A stretch of DNA of 64,000 nt from Fulvimarina uroteuthidis (GCF_034321785.1 NZ_JAXLPB010000006.1:1-64000), one strand, 5' to 3'. Positions 25,441 to 34,556 are shown, counted from the stretch's first letter. Notes: generated by a model not told the origin, from the letters alone. Program-made: numbers and translations.

Positions 25441-26424
25441 TCAGTTCTTTTCCGGTTGCCGATATTGTTCGGCCACCCGTCCGAACTCCGCCATGAAGCG
25501 CCCGACCGCCACCTGCACATGATAAAGGCCGATGGCCGGGGACCGGGTCCGGACGGCCAGCAGGATCGAGCGGAGCGGCGAGGCGCTGAGAAGAGCGATA
25601 TTGCGGACATGGCGTTTCAGCCCGCCCTGGGCGCCCGTCCCATGGCGACGCTCGATGATCGAGGAGATGGCGCCGTTGCGCACGGAGCGCGCGTTGATCC
25701 AGGACGCCTCGGTCCGGCGCGCGGGCATGGTCTCCATCACGGGCGCGTTCTCACACCAGGCAAAGGTGAAGCCGCGATCCTTCGCGCGTGTGTAGAAGTC
25801 CGCATCGCCGCCGCCGATGAAGTTGAACGCCGGATCGAGCCATTCGGGGCCCATCGCCTGCAACACCCGGCGGCGGATGGCGACATTGCCCGACGAAAAC
25901 AGGATCGGAACGGGGCCGCTGCTTTTGTAGTGCGGCGTGAAGACCGGATGCCTGGCCCAGCGCCGGCTCGCGGCCACGTCCTCGAAGACGGGCGTTTGCG
26001 GCGCGCCGACCAGATCCGCACGATATGTTTCGCTCGCCTCGATGAGGCGGTCCAGCCAGTGCTTCGTCGCAAGCTCGTCATCGTCGATGATGAGAAGGTG
26101 GGAAAAGTCCGCATAGTGGGCAAGCGCCGTCTGGATGCCGGCATTGTACGCCGAGCAATTGCCGCGATCGTGGGCGATCAGCGCGATGCCCGCCTGGGCG
26201 GGGTTCTCCTCGAACCAGGCCCTTGCGGCCTTCGCCCCTGCCAGGCTCTCATCGTCATTCTCCATCACGATGATCGCGAAGGACCGGGCCGTCTCCTGCG
26301 CTTTCAGGGAATCGAGGGTCCGCACCAAATGATCGGGCCGGCGAAACGTCGGCAGGATGATGACGGCCTCGATCGGCCGTTCGCTCGCCGTCACATGCTG
26401 GATCGTGATGTTCGGTTTCGTCAT
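25441..26424 (-). CDS. Glycosyltransferase family 2 protein
   Basis: A 327-aa protein with a GT2 (GT-A) fold. EAVIILPTFRRPDHLVRTLDSL is the nucleotide-binding start, RGNCSAYNAGIQ follows, and LLIIDDDELATKHW supplies the DDD/DxD metal site. GGGDADFYTRAKDRGFTFAWCEN resembles the ED-type catalytic region of GT2 enzymes. The C-terminal 80 residues are basic and have a moderately hydrophobic segment but no clear multi-pass domain. Donor and acceptor are unknown; a surface glycan is the likely product. The start was set at MTKPNITIQH; more upstream codons are open but unlikely to be translated. Confidence 0.82.
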   Translation of the reverse strand: MTKPNITIQHVTASERPIEAVIILPTFRRPDHLVRTLDSLKAQETARSFAIIVMENDDESLAGAKAARAWFEENPAQAGIALIAHDRGNCSAYNAGIQTALAHYADFSHLLIIDDDELATKHWLDRLIEASETYRADLVGAPQTPVFEDVAASRRWARHPVFTPHYKSSGPVPILFSSGNVAIRRRVLQAMGPEWLDPAFNFIGGGDADFYTRAKDRGFTFAWCENAPVMETMPARRTEASWINARSVRNGAISSIIERRHGTGAQGGLKRHVRNIALLSASPLRSILLAVRTRSPAIGLYHVQVAVGRFMAEFGRVAEQYRQPEKN

Positions 26425-26530
26425 TGTCACGCCGTTCGGTCGGGTGGGTCGCCTGGCGCAAAGGTTAGGCGCGATTGGTGAACAATCTTGCCGCGCCGTC
26501 GCGCATCGGCCAAGCAGCGTGAACGAAGCC

Positions 26531-27382
26531 TTAGCGGAAGAGCAGAACCGGACGCCTGCAGGCACGCACGATCTCGCTCGTCGTGGATCCGACGAGAAAG
26601 CGGCGAAGGCTCGAATGTCCGGAGGCGCCGACGATGACGAGATCGATAGCCTCGCGCTCGCATTCGGCGACGACCGCATCGTCGGGATCGCCGGTCAGCA
26701 GTTTCGCGCGGGCGTCGAAGCCTTCGGCCTTCAGGGTCTTGCACACCCGGTCGAGTTCGGCGTCGGACGACTTGCCGGTCGCCTTCGCGACTTCGATCCG
26801 CGTCCCCTTCAACAGGGGGGAGACGCGCAGCCAGTCGAGCGCCTTCGAAATGCTCGGGCCGCCATCATAGGCGACGAGCACGCGTTCGATCGGGCGGAAC
26901 GCGCGCGCGGCGATCAGCACCGGCACGCTCGTGCGGCGCATCACGCGTTCGAGATTGGACCCGAGATGGAGCTTGGCGAAATTCGCCGCATCGCCGCGTT
27001 TTCCGAGCACGACGAGATCGCAACCCGTCTCGCGCCTCTCGATCTCTTCGAGGAGATCGCCCAGGACGAGGTCGTGCGAAACGGTTTCGACGCCGTCGGC
27101 GGCGAGCTTTGCGGCCGCATCCGACAGGACGAGGCGGCCCCGCTTGCGGGCGAGCCTGGCATGCTGCTCGTCGTGCGCGGCCAGCTCCTTGAGAAGTTCC
27201 TCGCGCTCGCCGAGGTCGAGGCTACCCGACATGTCCGAGGGCGCCGAGCCGATATCGCGGCGACCGATGGCATGGATCAGCTCCACCTCGGCCCGCAGGC
27301 GCTTGGCGGCGAAGGCGATATTGTCGAGAACGCTCGCGGTGTACTGCGAGCCGTCGATCAGCCCCAGGATTTTCGCCACCAT
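26531..27382 (-). CDS. Universal stress protein, tandem UspA domains
   Basis: A 283-aa protein made of two UspA-like domains. The first (1-150) contains LGLIDGSQYTASVLDNIAFA and a degenerate GKRGDAAN loop. The second (about 165-283) has VLVAYDGGPSISKAL and a complete ATP-binding motif G-2x-G-9x-G-S (GASGHSSLRRFLVGS). It lies 85 nt downstream of a SulP transporter gene on the same strand, so the pair is likely an operon. Universal stress domains are often linked to SulP transporters and may regulate them according to ATP or stress state; this is inference. Confidence 0.88.
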   Translation of the reverse strand: MVAKILGLIDGSQYTASVLDNIAFAAKRLRAEVELIHAIGRRDIGSAPSDMSGSLDLGEREELLKELAAHDEQHARLARKRGRLVLSDAAAKLAADGVETVSHDLVLGDLLEEIERRETGCDLVVLGKRGDAANFAKLHLGSNLERVMRRTSVPVLIAARAFRPIERVLVAYDGGPSISKALDWLRVSPLLKGTRIEVAKATGKSSDAELDRVCKTLKAEGFDARAKLLTGDPDDAVVAECEREAIDLVIVGASGHSSLRRFLVGSTTSEIVRACRRPVLLFR

Positions 27383-27467
27383 GTTTCCTCTTCAAGCATC
27401 GGTCCCGGCGCGCCGTCCGCGCGCCCTTTCGCAGCCTCCGGGGCGAACGGCCCCGAAATCAGTCTAG

Positions 27468-28952
27468 TCAGTGCGATTGCATGCGGGCAAGGACGTCAGG
27501 CTCGTCCGCGACGCCGAGGCGGCCGACGAGGGTGCGGCTTGCCTCGTTCAGGCCGACGATCTCGACCTCGGTGCCCTCGCGCCTGAATTTGAGGACGGCG
27601 CGGTCGAGGGCGCCGACGCCCGACAGGTCCCATATGTGGGAACGGGAGACGTCGATCGTCACCTTGTCCACGTCCTCGCGGAAGTCGAAGGCCTTCGCGA
27701 AGTCGCCGGTGGATGCGAAGAACAGCTGACCCTGGATCCGGTAGGTGCGGTGGCGCCGATCCTCCGACAGGTCGCTGTCGACCGCGAAGAGCTGCGCGAC
27801 TTTCGCCGCGAAGAAGATGCCCGACAGAAGCACGCCGGCAACGACGCCGATGGCCAGATTGTGCGTCCAGACGACGGTCACGACGGTGACGAGCATGACG
27901 GTCGAGGATCTGCGCGGATGGGTCTTCAGATTGGCGATCGAATCCCACGAGAACGTCCCGATCGAGACCATGATCATGATCGCGACGAGCGCGGCCATCG
28001 GAATGATCGCGACGAGATCGCCGAGAACCACGATGAGGAAAAGCAGTGCAACGCCGGCGAAGAAGCAGGAGAGGCGGGTTCGCCCACCGGACTTCACGTT
28101 GATCACCGACTGGCCGATCATCGCGCAGCCCGCCATGCCGCCGAAGAATCCGGTGACGGTGTTGGCGATGCCCTGGCCGAGGCATTCGCGGTTCTTGTCC
28201 GAGCCGGTGTCCGTCAGATCGTCGACGACCTGCGCCGTCATCAGGGATTCCAGGAGACCGACGACGGCGATGCCGAGGGAATAGGGCAGGATGATCTGCA
28301 GGGTTTCGAGCGTCGGCGGCACGTCCGGGAGAAGGAAGATCGGCAGCGAATCCGGCAGGGCCCCCATGTCGCCCACCGTCCGCAGGTCGAACTCGAAGAA
28401 GACGGCGAGCGCCGTCACCACGAGGATCGCCACGAGCGGCGACGGGATCGCCGTGGTGAGGCGGGGCAGGAGATAGATGATGGCAAGGCCCAGCGCGACC
28501 ATGACGTAGGTCAGGGACGGCACGCCGACGAGCTCGGGAATCTGCGCCATGAAGATCAGGATGGCGAGCGCGTTGACGAAGCCGGTCATCACGGACCGGG
28601 AGACGAAGCGCATGGCGTCGCCGAGCTTCAGGAAGCCGGCGACGAGCTGCAGCAGACCGGCCAGCACGGTGGCGGCGAAGAGATATTGCAGCCCGTGATC
28701 GGCGACGAGCGTGACCATCAGGACGGCGGTCGCGGCCGTTGCCGCGGAAATCATGCCGGGGCGTCCCCCGAAGATCGCCGTCAGACAGGCGATCGAGAAG
28801 GACGCGTAGAGGCCGACCTTCGGGTCGACACCGGCGATGATGGAGAACGCGATCGCCTCAGGGATGAGGGCGAGGGCCACCACGAGACCGGACAGGAGAT
28901 CGCCGCGAACATTGCCGAGCCATTCGGCTCTCAGAGTGTGGGTCGAGACCAT
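27468..28952 (-). CDS. SulP family inorganic anion transporter
   Basis: A 494-aa inner-membrane protein. The N terminus RGDLLSGLVVALALIPEAIAFSI is the classical first helix of SulP carriers, with PKVGLYASF next and about 11 to 12 helices up to residue 385. A STAS domain occupies roughly 400-490 (VTIDVSRSHIWDLSGVGALD). SulP members move bicarbonate, sulfate or dicarboxylates, often with Na+ or H+; the substrate cannot be read from the sequence, but BicA-like bicarbonate uptake is plausible. A universal stress protein gene follows directly. Confidence 0.9.
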   Translation of the reverse strand: MVSTHTLRAEWLGNVRGDLLSGLVVALALIPEAIAFSIIAGVDPKVGLYASFSIACLTAIFGGRPGMISAATAATAVLMVTLVADHGLQYLFAATVLAGLLQLVAGFLKLGDAMRFVSRSVMTGFVNALAILIFMAQIPELVGVPSLTYVMVALGLAIIYLLPRLTTAIPSPLVAILVVTALAVFFEFDLRTVGDMGALPDSLPIFLLPDVPPTLETLQIILPYSLGIAVVGLLESLMTAQVVDDLTDTGSDKNRECLGQGIANTVTGFFGGMAGCAMIGQSVINVKSGGRTRLSCFFAGVALLFLIVVLGDLVAIIPMAALVAIMIMVSIGTFSWDSIANLKTHPRRSSTVMLVTVVTVVWTHNLAIGVVAGVLLSGIFFAAKVAQLFAVDSDLSEDRRHRTYRIQGQLFFASTGDFAKAFDFREDVDKVTIDVSRSHIWDLSGVGALDRAVLKFRREGTEVEIVGLNEASRTLVGRLGVADEPDVLARMQSH

Positions 28953-29279
28953 GGGCTCCAGACGATCGGTTGTTGGCGTCGCACGGCAGGCTCGCTCGGT
29001 GGGCCCGAAGGGCAGGCGCCGGACGCAGGACGGATGCGGGCGAAGGGCCCGCGAGGGTGCGACGAAGACATTGACCGGGGAGAAGCGCCCGGCATCGCCG
29101 CCTGTTCAAAGGGCACAGGTTGATATTGCGGCGCACTCTTGGCCCACGGGCCGCGCGGAATCAACCCGCGACCATCGGACTCGCCATCGGCCGCGCGCAT
29201 CGGCTTGCCTTCGCGCGGTTTGCCCGGCAAAAGAACGGAACGGGAAGATCCTGAAGAAACCGAATGGCGGCGGTGATCG
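28953..29279. other. Intergenic region between sulP and pdeM
   Basis: This 327-nt divergent spacer should hold promoters for both flanking genes. I see no convincing reading frame, RNA gene or strong hairpin in it. Confidence 0.5.
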
Positions 29280-29993
29280 ATGAACGCTTTGGCGCGGCGC
29301 ATGCGGCAGGATGATTGCGAGCGGCTGGATACCGAAATCGCCGGGGAGGGCGTCCAGCTCGATCCGGCCGGTGTCATGCTACTGCCCGACCAGCGCACGC
29401 TGATCGTCTCCGACCTGCACATCGAAAAGGGCGCGGCCTTTGCCCGCCGCGGCATGATGCTGCCGCCCTACGACACGGCGATGACGCTGACCTTGCTGGA
29501 GCGGGTCCTCGCACGCTGCGACGCGCGCCGTATCATCTGCCTTGGGGATTCATTCCACGATCGGTCCGGCGCCGAACGGATGCCGGACATCTACCGGCAA
29601 AAGCTCGTCGCGCTGATGGCGGGCAAGGATTGGGTCTGGATCAGCGGCAATCACGATCCCGAACCGCCCGCCGGTCTGGGGGGGGACACTTGCGAGACCC
29701 TGGCGCTCGGCCATCTGGTCCTGCGCCACGAGCCGTCGGCCGCGCCGTCCCGCGGCGAGATCGCCGGACACCTGCACCCGGTCGCCAAGGTGCGGGGCGC
29801 CGGACGGACTTTGCGGGGCAGTTGCTTCGTGGGGGACGGTACACGCCTCATTCTTCCGTCCTTCGGAGTCACGACCGGCGGGCTCAACGTTCTCGATCGC
29901 GCCTTTTCCGGCATGTTCGCCCGAAAGACCGCGACGGCCTTCGTGACCGGCATGCGCAAGATCTATCCGATCGGCTTTGGATCGCTCTGCTGA
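29280..29993 (+). CDS. pdeM: Ligase-associated DNA damage response phosphoesterase PdeM
   Basis: A 237-aa calcineurin-like metallophosphoesterase. The metal-binding motifs are complete and in order: LIVSDLHIEKG (DxH), CLGDSFHD (GD), WISGNHDPE (GNHD) and AGHLHP (GHxH). This set with the early LLPDQRTLIVSDLH matches PdeM, which is usually encoded beside a DEXH helicase (lhr) and an ATP-dependent DNA ligase in a DNA-repair cluster. Those partners are not in this window, so it stands alone. A run of eight G within the gene encodes Gly-Gly and leaves the frame intact. Confidence 0.82.
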   Translation: MNALARRMRQDDCERLDTEIAGEGVQLDPAGVMLLPDQRTLIVSDLHIEKGAAFARRGMMLPPYDTAMTLTLLERVLARCDARRIICLGDSFHDRSGAERMPDIYRQKLVALMAGKDWVWISGNHDPEPPAGLGGDTCETLALGHLVLRHEPSAAPSRGEIAGHLHPVAKVRGAGRTLRGSCFVGDGTRLILPSFGVTTGGLNVLDRAFSGMFARKTATAFVTGMRKIYPIGFGSLC

Positions 29994-30121
29994 CATTTGG
30001 AGCCTCGTGCGTCAGGTCACGCGCGAGTCTGGAGCCATCTCGGTGCTGTCACGCATCGGGCTTCCGGAAATCGGTCCCGTTTGTCCCGACGGTGCTCCGG
30101 TCGGCGCCGGTGCCCGTCCGA

Positions 30122-31009
30122 TCATCGGCCGGACAGGAGTCCGGCCTCTTCGCCCGCCAGGAACAGTTCCGCGTCCTTTCGGCCGGCTTCCCAAGTCTCG
30201 TGCAGCTTGCCCCGATCGGTGAAATCGATCTTGTCGGCCGGAACGGCCTCGGACGGCTGGACGTAGAGCCGCCGTCCGGTCTGGGGCAGGTTGCGGAAAC
30301 GACGCGTCAGAAGGATCAGCGTGCGTCCTTCGTCCGGTTCGGGGATGGGGGCCTTGGACGTCATGCCCCCGTCGATCACCTTCTGGCCTTCCCATCCCTC
30401 GACGTTGAACACCGGCGGGATGACCGCGGCCGCGCAGAGGAGATCGGCCAGCTTGCCGTTTCGCGCCGCCTCCCGCGCATCGACGAAGCTCGAATCGGCA
30501 CCCAGCCTTTTCGGCCATTCGACATCGGGCGTCGAGCGGATCGACAGATCGAGCATATAGGCGGCCATCATCGGGAAGGTCGACCATTTCGGGAAGGTCT
30601 CGGACGGCGGATGGGCGATCAGGACCTGGAACTGCGGCCCGTCGACGATCGTCTGAACGGCATCCTCGTCGAACACCTCCGTCACCACCTCGCGGTAGAT
30701 GCGCTGGTGCGGCGTGAGCCCGTCTTCGTCCACCTCCTCCGAGGAGGTGCTGACATTGTGGTCTCGGTCGGCGAATGCATCGCCCATGGTCGTCAGCAGC
30801 TTGTCCTCGCGCCGTGCGATGAAGCAGGCCGCGGCGAGCGCGCCGCCCGACGCCCCGGCAACGCGCTTGGGTTCGAGGCCCAGGGGCCTGCGGACGATCT
30901 CGCAGAATCCGCCATGCCAGAAGCAGCGCGTGCCGCCACCGGAGAAGACGAGCTGCTCGAACGGCTGGAGCCGAGTGCTGTCGGCGATGGAGGGGGCGTG
31001 CTCGGCCAA
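30122..31009 (-). CDS. Patatin-like phospholipase/esterase
   Basis: A 295-aa patatin-fold hydrolase. LVFSGGGTRCFWHGG supplies the oxyanion hole, GASGGALAAA the nucleophile serine (GxSxG), and VIDGGMTSKAPIP the catalytic Asp (DGG). Patatins cleave acyl esters of phospholipids or other lipids at a Ser-Asp dyad. There is no signal peptide, so it is probably cytoplasmic. The start is TTG at 31009 with a well-spaced GGAG. It lies downstream of phaA, past a terminator; because some patatin-like enzymes degrade polyhydroxyalkanoate, a role in PHA turnover is possible but unproven. Confidence 0.85.
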   Translation of the reverse strand: MAEHAPSIADSTRLQPFEQLVFSGGGTRCFWHGGFCEIVRRPLGLEPKRVAGASGGALAAACFIARREDKLLTTMGDAFADRDHNVSTSSEEVDEDGLTPHQRIYREVVTEVFDEDAVQTIVDGPQFQVLIAHPPSETFPKWSTFPMMAAYMLDLSIRSTPDVEWPKRLGADSSFVDAREAARNGKLADLLCAAAVIPPVFNVEGWEGQKVIDGGMTSKAPIPEPDEGRTLILLTRRFRNLPQTGRRLYVQPSEAVPADKIDFTDRGKLHETWEAGRKDAELFLAGEEAGLLSGR

Positions 31010-31043
31010 GGGATCTGCTCCGAACTCTCGGGGGTGCTCGATG

Positions 31044-31069
31044 AAAAACCCCCGCCCGAGGGCGAGGGG
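31044..31069 (-). terminator. Rho-independent terminator after phaA
   Basis: On the minus strand CCCCTCGCCC and GGGCGGGGG pair across TCG (one mismatch) and are followed by TTTTT. It lies about 100 nt after the phaA stop and upstream of the patatin gene. Confidence 0.75.
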
Positions 31070-31170
31070 TCGAAAGGTTCAGGGCTTGGGTCTGAGGCAG
31101 GCGCGTGCACGCTGCGATGCGCAGCGTACGAGACCTGCGGTCCCGTGCCTCCCGATCGCTGTCCGGCCCA

Positions 31171-32355
31171 TCACATGGCCTCGACGCACATGGCAACGCC
31201 CATGCCGCCGCCGACGCAGAGTGTCGCAAGGCCCTTCTTCGCGCCGCGGCGCTGCATCTCGAAGATCAGCGTATTGAAGATGCGCGCACCCGAGGCGCCA
31301 ACGGGATGACCGATCGCGATCGATCCGCCATTGACGTTGACGATCTCCGGATCCCAGCCGAGTTCCTTGTTAACGGCGCAGGCCTGCGCGGCGAAGGCTT
31401 CGTTGGCCTCGACCAGGTCGAGGTCGCCGATCTTCCAGCCGGCTTTTTCGAGGGCGCGGCGCGAGGACGGAATAGGTCCGGTGCCCATGATGGCCGGATC
31501 GACACCGGCGGTCGCCCACGAGACGATGCGAACCAGCGGCGTGATCCCGCGACGCTGAGCCTCGGTTTCGGTCATCAGCACGACGGCGGCGCCGCCGTCG
31601 TTGATACCGGAGGCGTTGGCGGCCGTGACGCTGCCCTCCTTGTCGAAGGCCGGGCGCAGCTTGCTGATCTTGTCAGCCGTCACGCCGTACTTGATGTACT
31701 CGTCGTCCTCGACGACCGTGTCTTCCTTTCGGCCCTTGACCGTGAAGGGAACGATCTCGTCCTTGAAGCGGCCGGCCTTCTGCGCCGCCTCTGCCCTGTT
31801 CTGCGAGGTGGTGGCGAACTCGTCCTGCATCTCGCGGGTGATCTGGAACTGGCTCGCGACGTTCTCGGCGGTGTTGCCCATATGGTAGCCATTGAAGGCG
31901 TCCAGCAGGCCGTCCTTCAGCATGGTGTCGACCAGCTTGATGTCACCCATCTTCTGGCCGGAGCGCAGATATTGCGCATGCGGCGCCTGCGACATGGATT
32001 CCTGGCCGCCGGCGACGATGATCTTGGCGTCGCCCATGGCGATCTGCTGCATGCCGATGGCGATGGTGCGAAGGCCGGAACCGCACAGCTGGTTGAGACC
32101 CCAAGCGGTGGTCTCCTTCGGGCAGCCTGCGGCCATGGCGGCCTGACGCGCCGGGTTCTGGCCCTGCGCCGCCGTCAGGATCTGGCCCATGATCACCTCG
32201 TCGACCTCGCCGGGATCGACCTTGGCGCGCGCCAGGGCTTCCTTGATCGCGGTCGCGCCGAGTTCGTGCGCCGGGACGCTCGACAATCCGCCGAGAAACG
32301 AGCCGACGGCGGTGCGTGCTGCGCCGGCGATGACGATCGATTCGGTATGACTCAT
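31171..32355 (-). CDS. phaA: Acetyl-CoA C-acetyltransferase (beta-ketothiolase)
   Basis: A 394-aa biosynthetic thiolase condensing two acetyl-CoA to acetoacetyl-CoA, the first step of polyhydroxybutyrate synthesis. The catalytic residues are Cys91 (NQLCGSGLR), His350 (IAIGHPVGASGARI) and Cys380 (TLCVGGGMGVA). The loop QESMSQAPHA is typical of the biosynthetic type. It is divergent from phaR across a 293-nt region with candidate PhaR operators. The usual next gene, phaB (acetoacetyl-CoA reductase), is absent: a terminator and a patatin gene follow. Confidence 0.95.
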   Translation of the reverse strand: MSHTESIVIAGAARTAVGSFLGGLSSVPAHELGATAIKEALARAKVDPGEVDEVIMGQILTAAQGQNPARQAAMAAGCPKETTAWGLNQLCGSGLRTIAIGMQQIAMGDAKIIVAGGQESMSQAPHAQYLRSGQKMGDIKLVDTMLKDGLLDAFNGYHMGNTAENVASQFQITREMQDEFATTSQNRAEAAQKAGRFKDEIVPFTVKGRKEDTVVEDDEYIKYGVTADKISKLRPAFDKEGSVTAANASGINDGGAAVVLMTETEAQRRGITPLVRIVSWATAGVDPAIMGTGPIPSSRRALEKAGWKIGDLDLVEANEAFAAQACAVNKELGWDPEIVNVNGGSIAIGHPVGASGARIFNTLIFEMQRRGAKKGLATLCVGGGMGVAMCVEAM

Positions 32356-32581
32356 GTGTTCACTCCCTCAAGTTTTCCCCAGCGCCTTGCCGGACCGTGC
32401 CCATCGGCCGCCGGTGAAAGATCGCTTTACCATCCAAATTGAGCGTTCGGGCCGCCAAGTCAAATGATCGCCGTGGGAGCGCGCGCCGGCCCGATGCATG
32501 GACCGAAGACGTCGGTCAAGCAGCAGGGAACGGTGGGACTGAATTCGGTTTGGAAACGCTTGAGAAATATGCCACTCCTGA

Positions 32582-32619
32582 TGCAGCGCAGCGAATTTGC
32601 ATTTCCAATGTGCGTCGCA
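32582..32619. promoter_or_regulatory. Twin TGC-N3-GCA palindromes, candidate PhaR operators
   Basis: TGCAGCGCA (32582-32590) and TGCGTCGCA (32611-32619) are two TGC-N3-GCA sites, 29 bp from start to start, with a TTTGCATTT between them. They lie 30 to 67 bp before phaR in the phaA-phaR divergent region. PhaR regulators bind TGC-rich palindromes, so autoregulation and control of phaA are likely. Confidence 0.55.
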
Positions 32620-32648
32620 ACTGAAATTGTCTTTGGGGATACGAAGGC

Positions 32649-33230
32649 ATGGCCAAGAATTCTGACGGAACGATCATCAAGAAATACGCCAATCGTCGGC
32701 TCTACAACACCGGCACGAGCCAGTATGTGACTCTCGAAAACCTGGCGACGATGATCAAGAAAAACGAAGAGTTCACCGTCCAGGACGCCAAGACCGGCGA
32801 CGACATCACCCATGCGGTGTTGACGCAGATCATCTTCGAGCAGGAGAGCAAGACGGGCCAGGCCCTGATGCCGACGGCATTCCTGCGCCAGCTTATCGGC
32901 TTTTACGGCGACCAGATGCAGATGGTGGTGCCGAGCTATCTCGAGCAGTCCATGTCGGCGCTGGCACGCGAGCAGGTTCGCTTCCGCGAGACAATGACGA
33001 GTGCGGTCGGCAAGACGCCGATGGAAATGATGGAAGCGCAGGTGCGCACCAACACCGAGATGTTCCGCAAGGCGATGGCGATGTTCAATCCCTTCGTGCC
33101 GGGTGTTGCCGACAGCCAATCCCCGGACGAGGCCGCGCCGTCGGACGACAGCAAGAAGGAGCTCGACGCCATGCGCGACCAGCTTGCTTCCATGCAGGCA
33201 AAGATCGATCGGTTGACCGAGAAGGATTGA
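32649..33230 (+). CDS. phaR: Polyhydroxyalkanoate synthesis regulator PhaR
   Basis: A 193-aa regulator. The N-terminal PHB/PHA accumulation DNA-binding domain is clear (IIKKYANRRLYNTGTSQYVT, then FTVQDAKTGDDITHAVLTQI). The middle segment has the second conserved motif LMPTAFLRQLIGFYGDQMQ, and the C terminus (about 160-193) is a short coiled coil. PhaR binds DNA and nascent PHA granules: when polymer forms, the protein leaves the DNA and phasin or PHA genes are expressed. The gene lies opposite phaA, which it probably controls. Confidence 0.95.
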   Translation: MAKNSDGTIIKKYANRRLYNTGTSQYVTLENLATMIKKNEEFTVQDAKTGDDITHAVLTQIIFEQESKTGQALMPTAFLRQLIGFYGDQMQMVVPSYLEQSMSALAREQVRFRETMTSAVGKTPMEMMEAQVRTNTEMFRKAMAMFNPFVPGVADSQSPDEAAPSDDSKKELDAMRDQLASMQAKIDRLTEKD

Positions 33231-33255
33231 CGCAAGCCCTCTCGTCCTCGCGCAA

Positions 33256-34332
33256 TCAGGCCAGGAACGCGTCGATCTGGCCTGCGATGCCGGCGACGAT
33301 CTCGCCGGCCGGCCGGGCTTCGGCCAACCTTGCCGACTGGCCGGCCCAGGCCTGCATCCGTCCGATATCGCCCTTGTCCGCCGCCTCCTTGCGCATCGCG
33401 GCGGTGAGGCCGCGCTGGACGGGATAGGGCGCGGGATCGGGTATCTCGCCGGCCTCGATCGCCTCGACATAGGGCGTTCGGATCGCCCTGCCGGTCCGTC
33501 CGGAAAAACCGCGCGTCAGGGCCGTATCCTCGGCCTCGAGGCCGGCCAGCGCATGCGCCCAGGCAGCGTTCGTGCCGGCCTCCGGCGCACGCAGGAAGCC
33601 GGTTCCGATCTGGACGGCGGACGCGCCGAGGACGAGGGCGGCGATCGCCGTGCGACCATCGGCGATGCCGCCTGCCGCCACCACCGGACAGCGCACCGAA
33701 TCCGCGATGGCGGGAAGGAGTGCGAGCATGCCGGTCGTCTGGCGCTCCGCGCAGCTTGCGTCGAACGCACCCCTGTGTCCGCCGGCTTCCCCCGACTGTG
33801 CGACGATCACGTCGGCTCCGGCACGTTCGGCAAGTCGCGCCTCGCGGACGCTCGTGACGGTGGCGAACCAGAGCATGCCGTGGGCCTTGACGTCCGCGAT
33901 CACCTCTTCGGACGGCAAGCCCATCACGGTGGAAAACGCGGTCGGCCGCGCATCGACGATCGCGCGCACCTGATCGGCGAAATCCTGCAGCGGTGCGTCG
34001 CCGGCGCTCGGCGGAACCTCCGGCCCCCATGCCGAGAGCGCGGCGCGCAGCGCCGATTCGCGGGTTTCGTCGCGTTCGGGCTCGGGATCCGGCACCCAGA
34101 GGTTCATCAGGAAGGGACCGTCGGAGCCTTCGCGGAATGTCCTTGCCCAAGCCGCGATCTCGTCCGGCGTGTAGAGCAGGGCACCGCAGGCGCCCATGCC
34201 GCCCGCCCCGGCGACGGCCACCGAGAGCGCCGGCGGGCAGGCGCCCGCCATGGCAGCAAGGCCGACGGGGGTCCGGGCGCCGGTGAGTGCCGTGAACGTC
34301 GCAATGCGTCGGGAGATGGCGTCGCGGGTCAT
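33256..34332 (-). CDS. Nitronate monooxygenase (2-nitropropane dioxygenase family)
   Basis: A 358-aa FMN-dependent TIM-barrel enzyme. It opens with PVGLAAMAGACPPALSVAVAGAGGMGACG, has a central VIVAQSGEAGGHRG with the active-site GGHRG loop, and VVAAGGIADGRTAIAALVLGA for the FMN phosphate. These enzymes oxidise alkyl nitronates such as propionate-3-nitronate to aldehydes or keto acids and protect central metabolism. The start at 34332 fits the barrel; upstream open codons are probably not translated. It converges on phaR with a 25-nt gap. Confidence 0.88.
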   Translation of the reverse strand: MTRDAISRRIATFTALTGARTPVGLAAMAGACPPALSVAVAGAGGMGACGALLYTPDEIAAWARTFREGSDGPFLMNLWVPDPEPERDETRESALRAALSAWGPEVPPSAGDAPLQDFADQVRAIVDARPTAFSTVMGLPSEEVIADVKAHGMLWFATVTSVREARLAERAGADVIVAQSGEAGGHRGAFDASCAERQTTGMLALLPAIADSVRCPVVAAGGIADGRTAIAALVLGASAVQIGTGFLRAPEAGTNAAWAHALAGLEAEDTALTRGFSGRTGRAIRTPYVEAIEAGEIPDPAPYPVQRGLTAAMRKEAADKGDIGRMQAWAGQSARLAEARPAGEIVAGIAGQIDAFLA

Positions 34333-34482
34333 GATGCGGGGCGTTCCTCTGCCGGACGTACCGATCGGCGAACGATGCGGGACAAGTCCGTTACATGGTT
34401 CGATCGGCGGCCCGGTCCATGGAAAGCGCCGTATCGGGGCGGCCAGTCGCAGACGAACGGCCGCGCCGAATCGGGACACACG

Positions 34483-34512
34483 AAAACCCGGCCGCCTGGA
34501 AAGGCGCCGGGT
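34483..34512 (-). terminator. Probable terminator of rpmF
   Basis: On the minus strand CCCGGCGCCT and AGGCGGCCGGG pair with one bulge across TTCC and are followed by TTTTCG. It lies 45 nt after the rpmF stop. Confidence 0.7.
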
Positions 34513-34556
34513 CGAAAAAGTTCGTTTCGAGATCTGCCGCACGTGGCGGCGAATCC

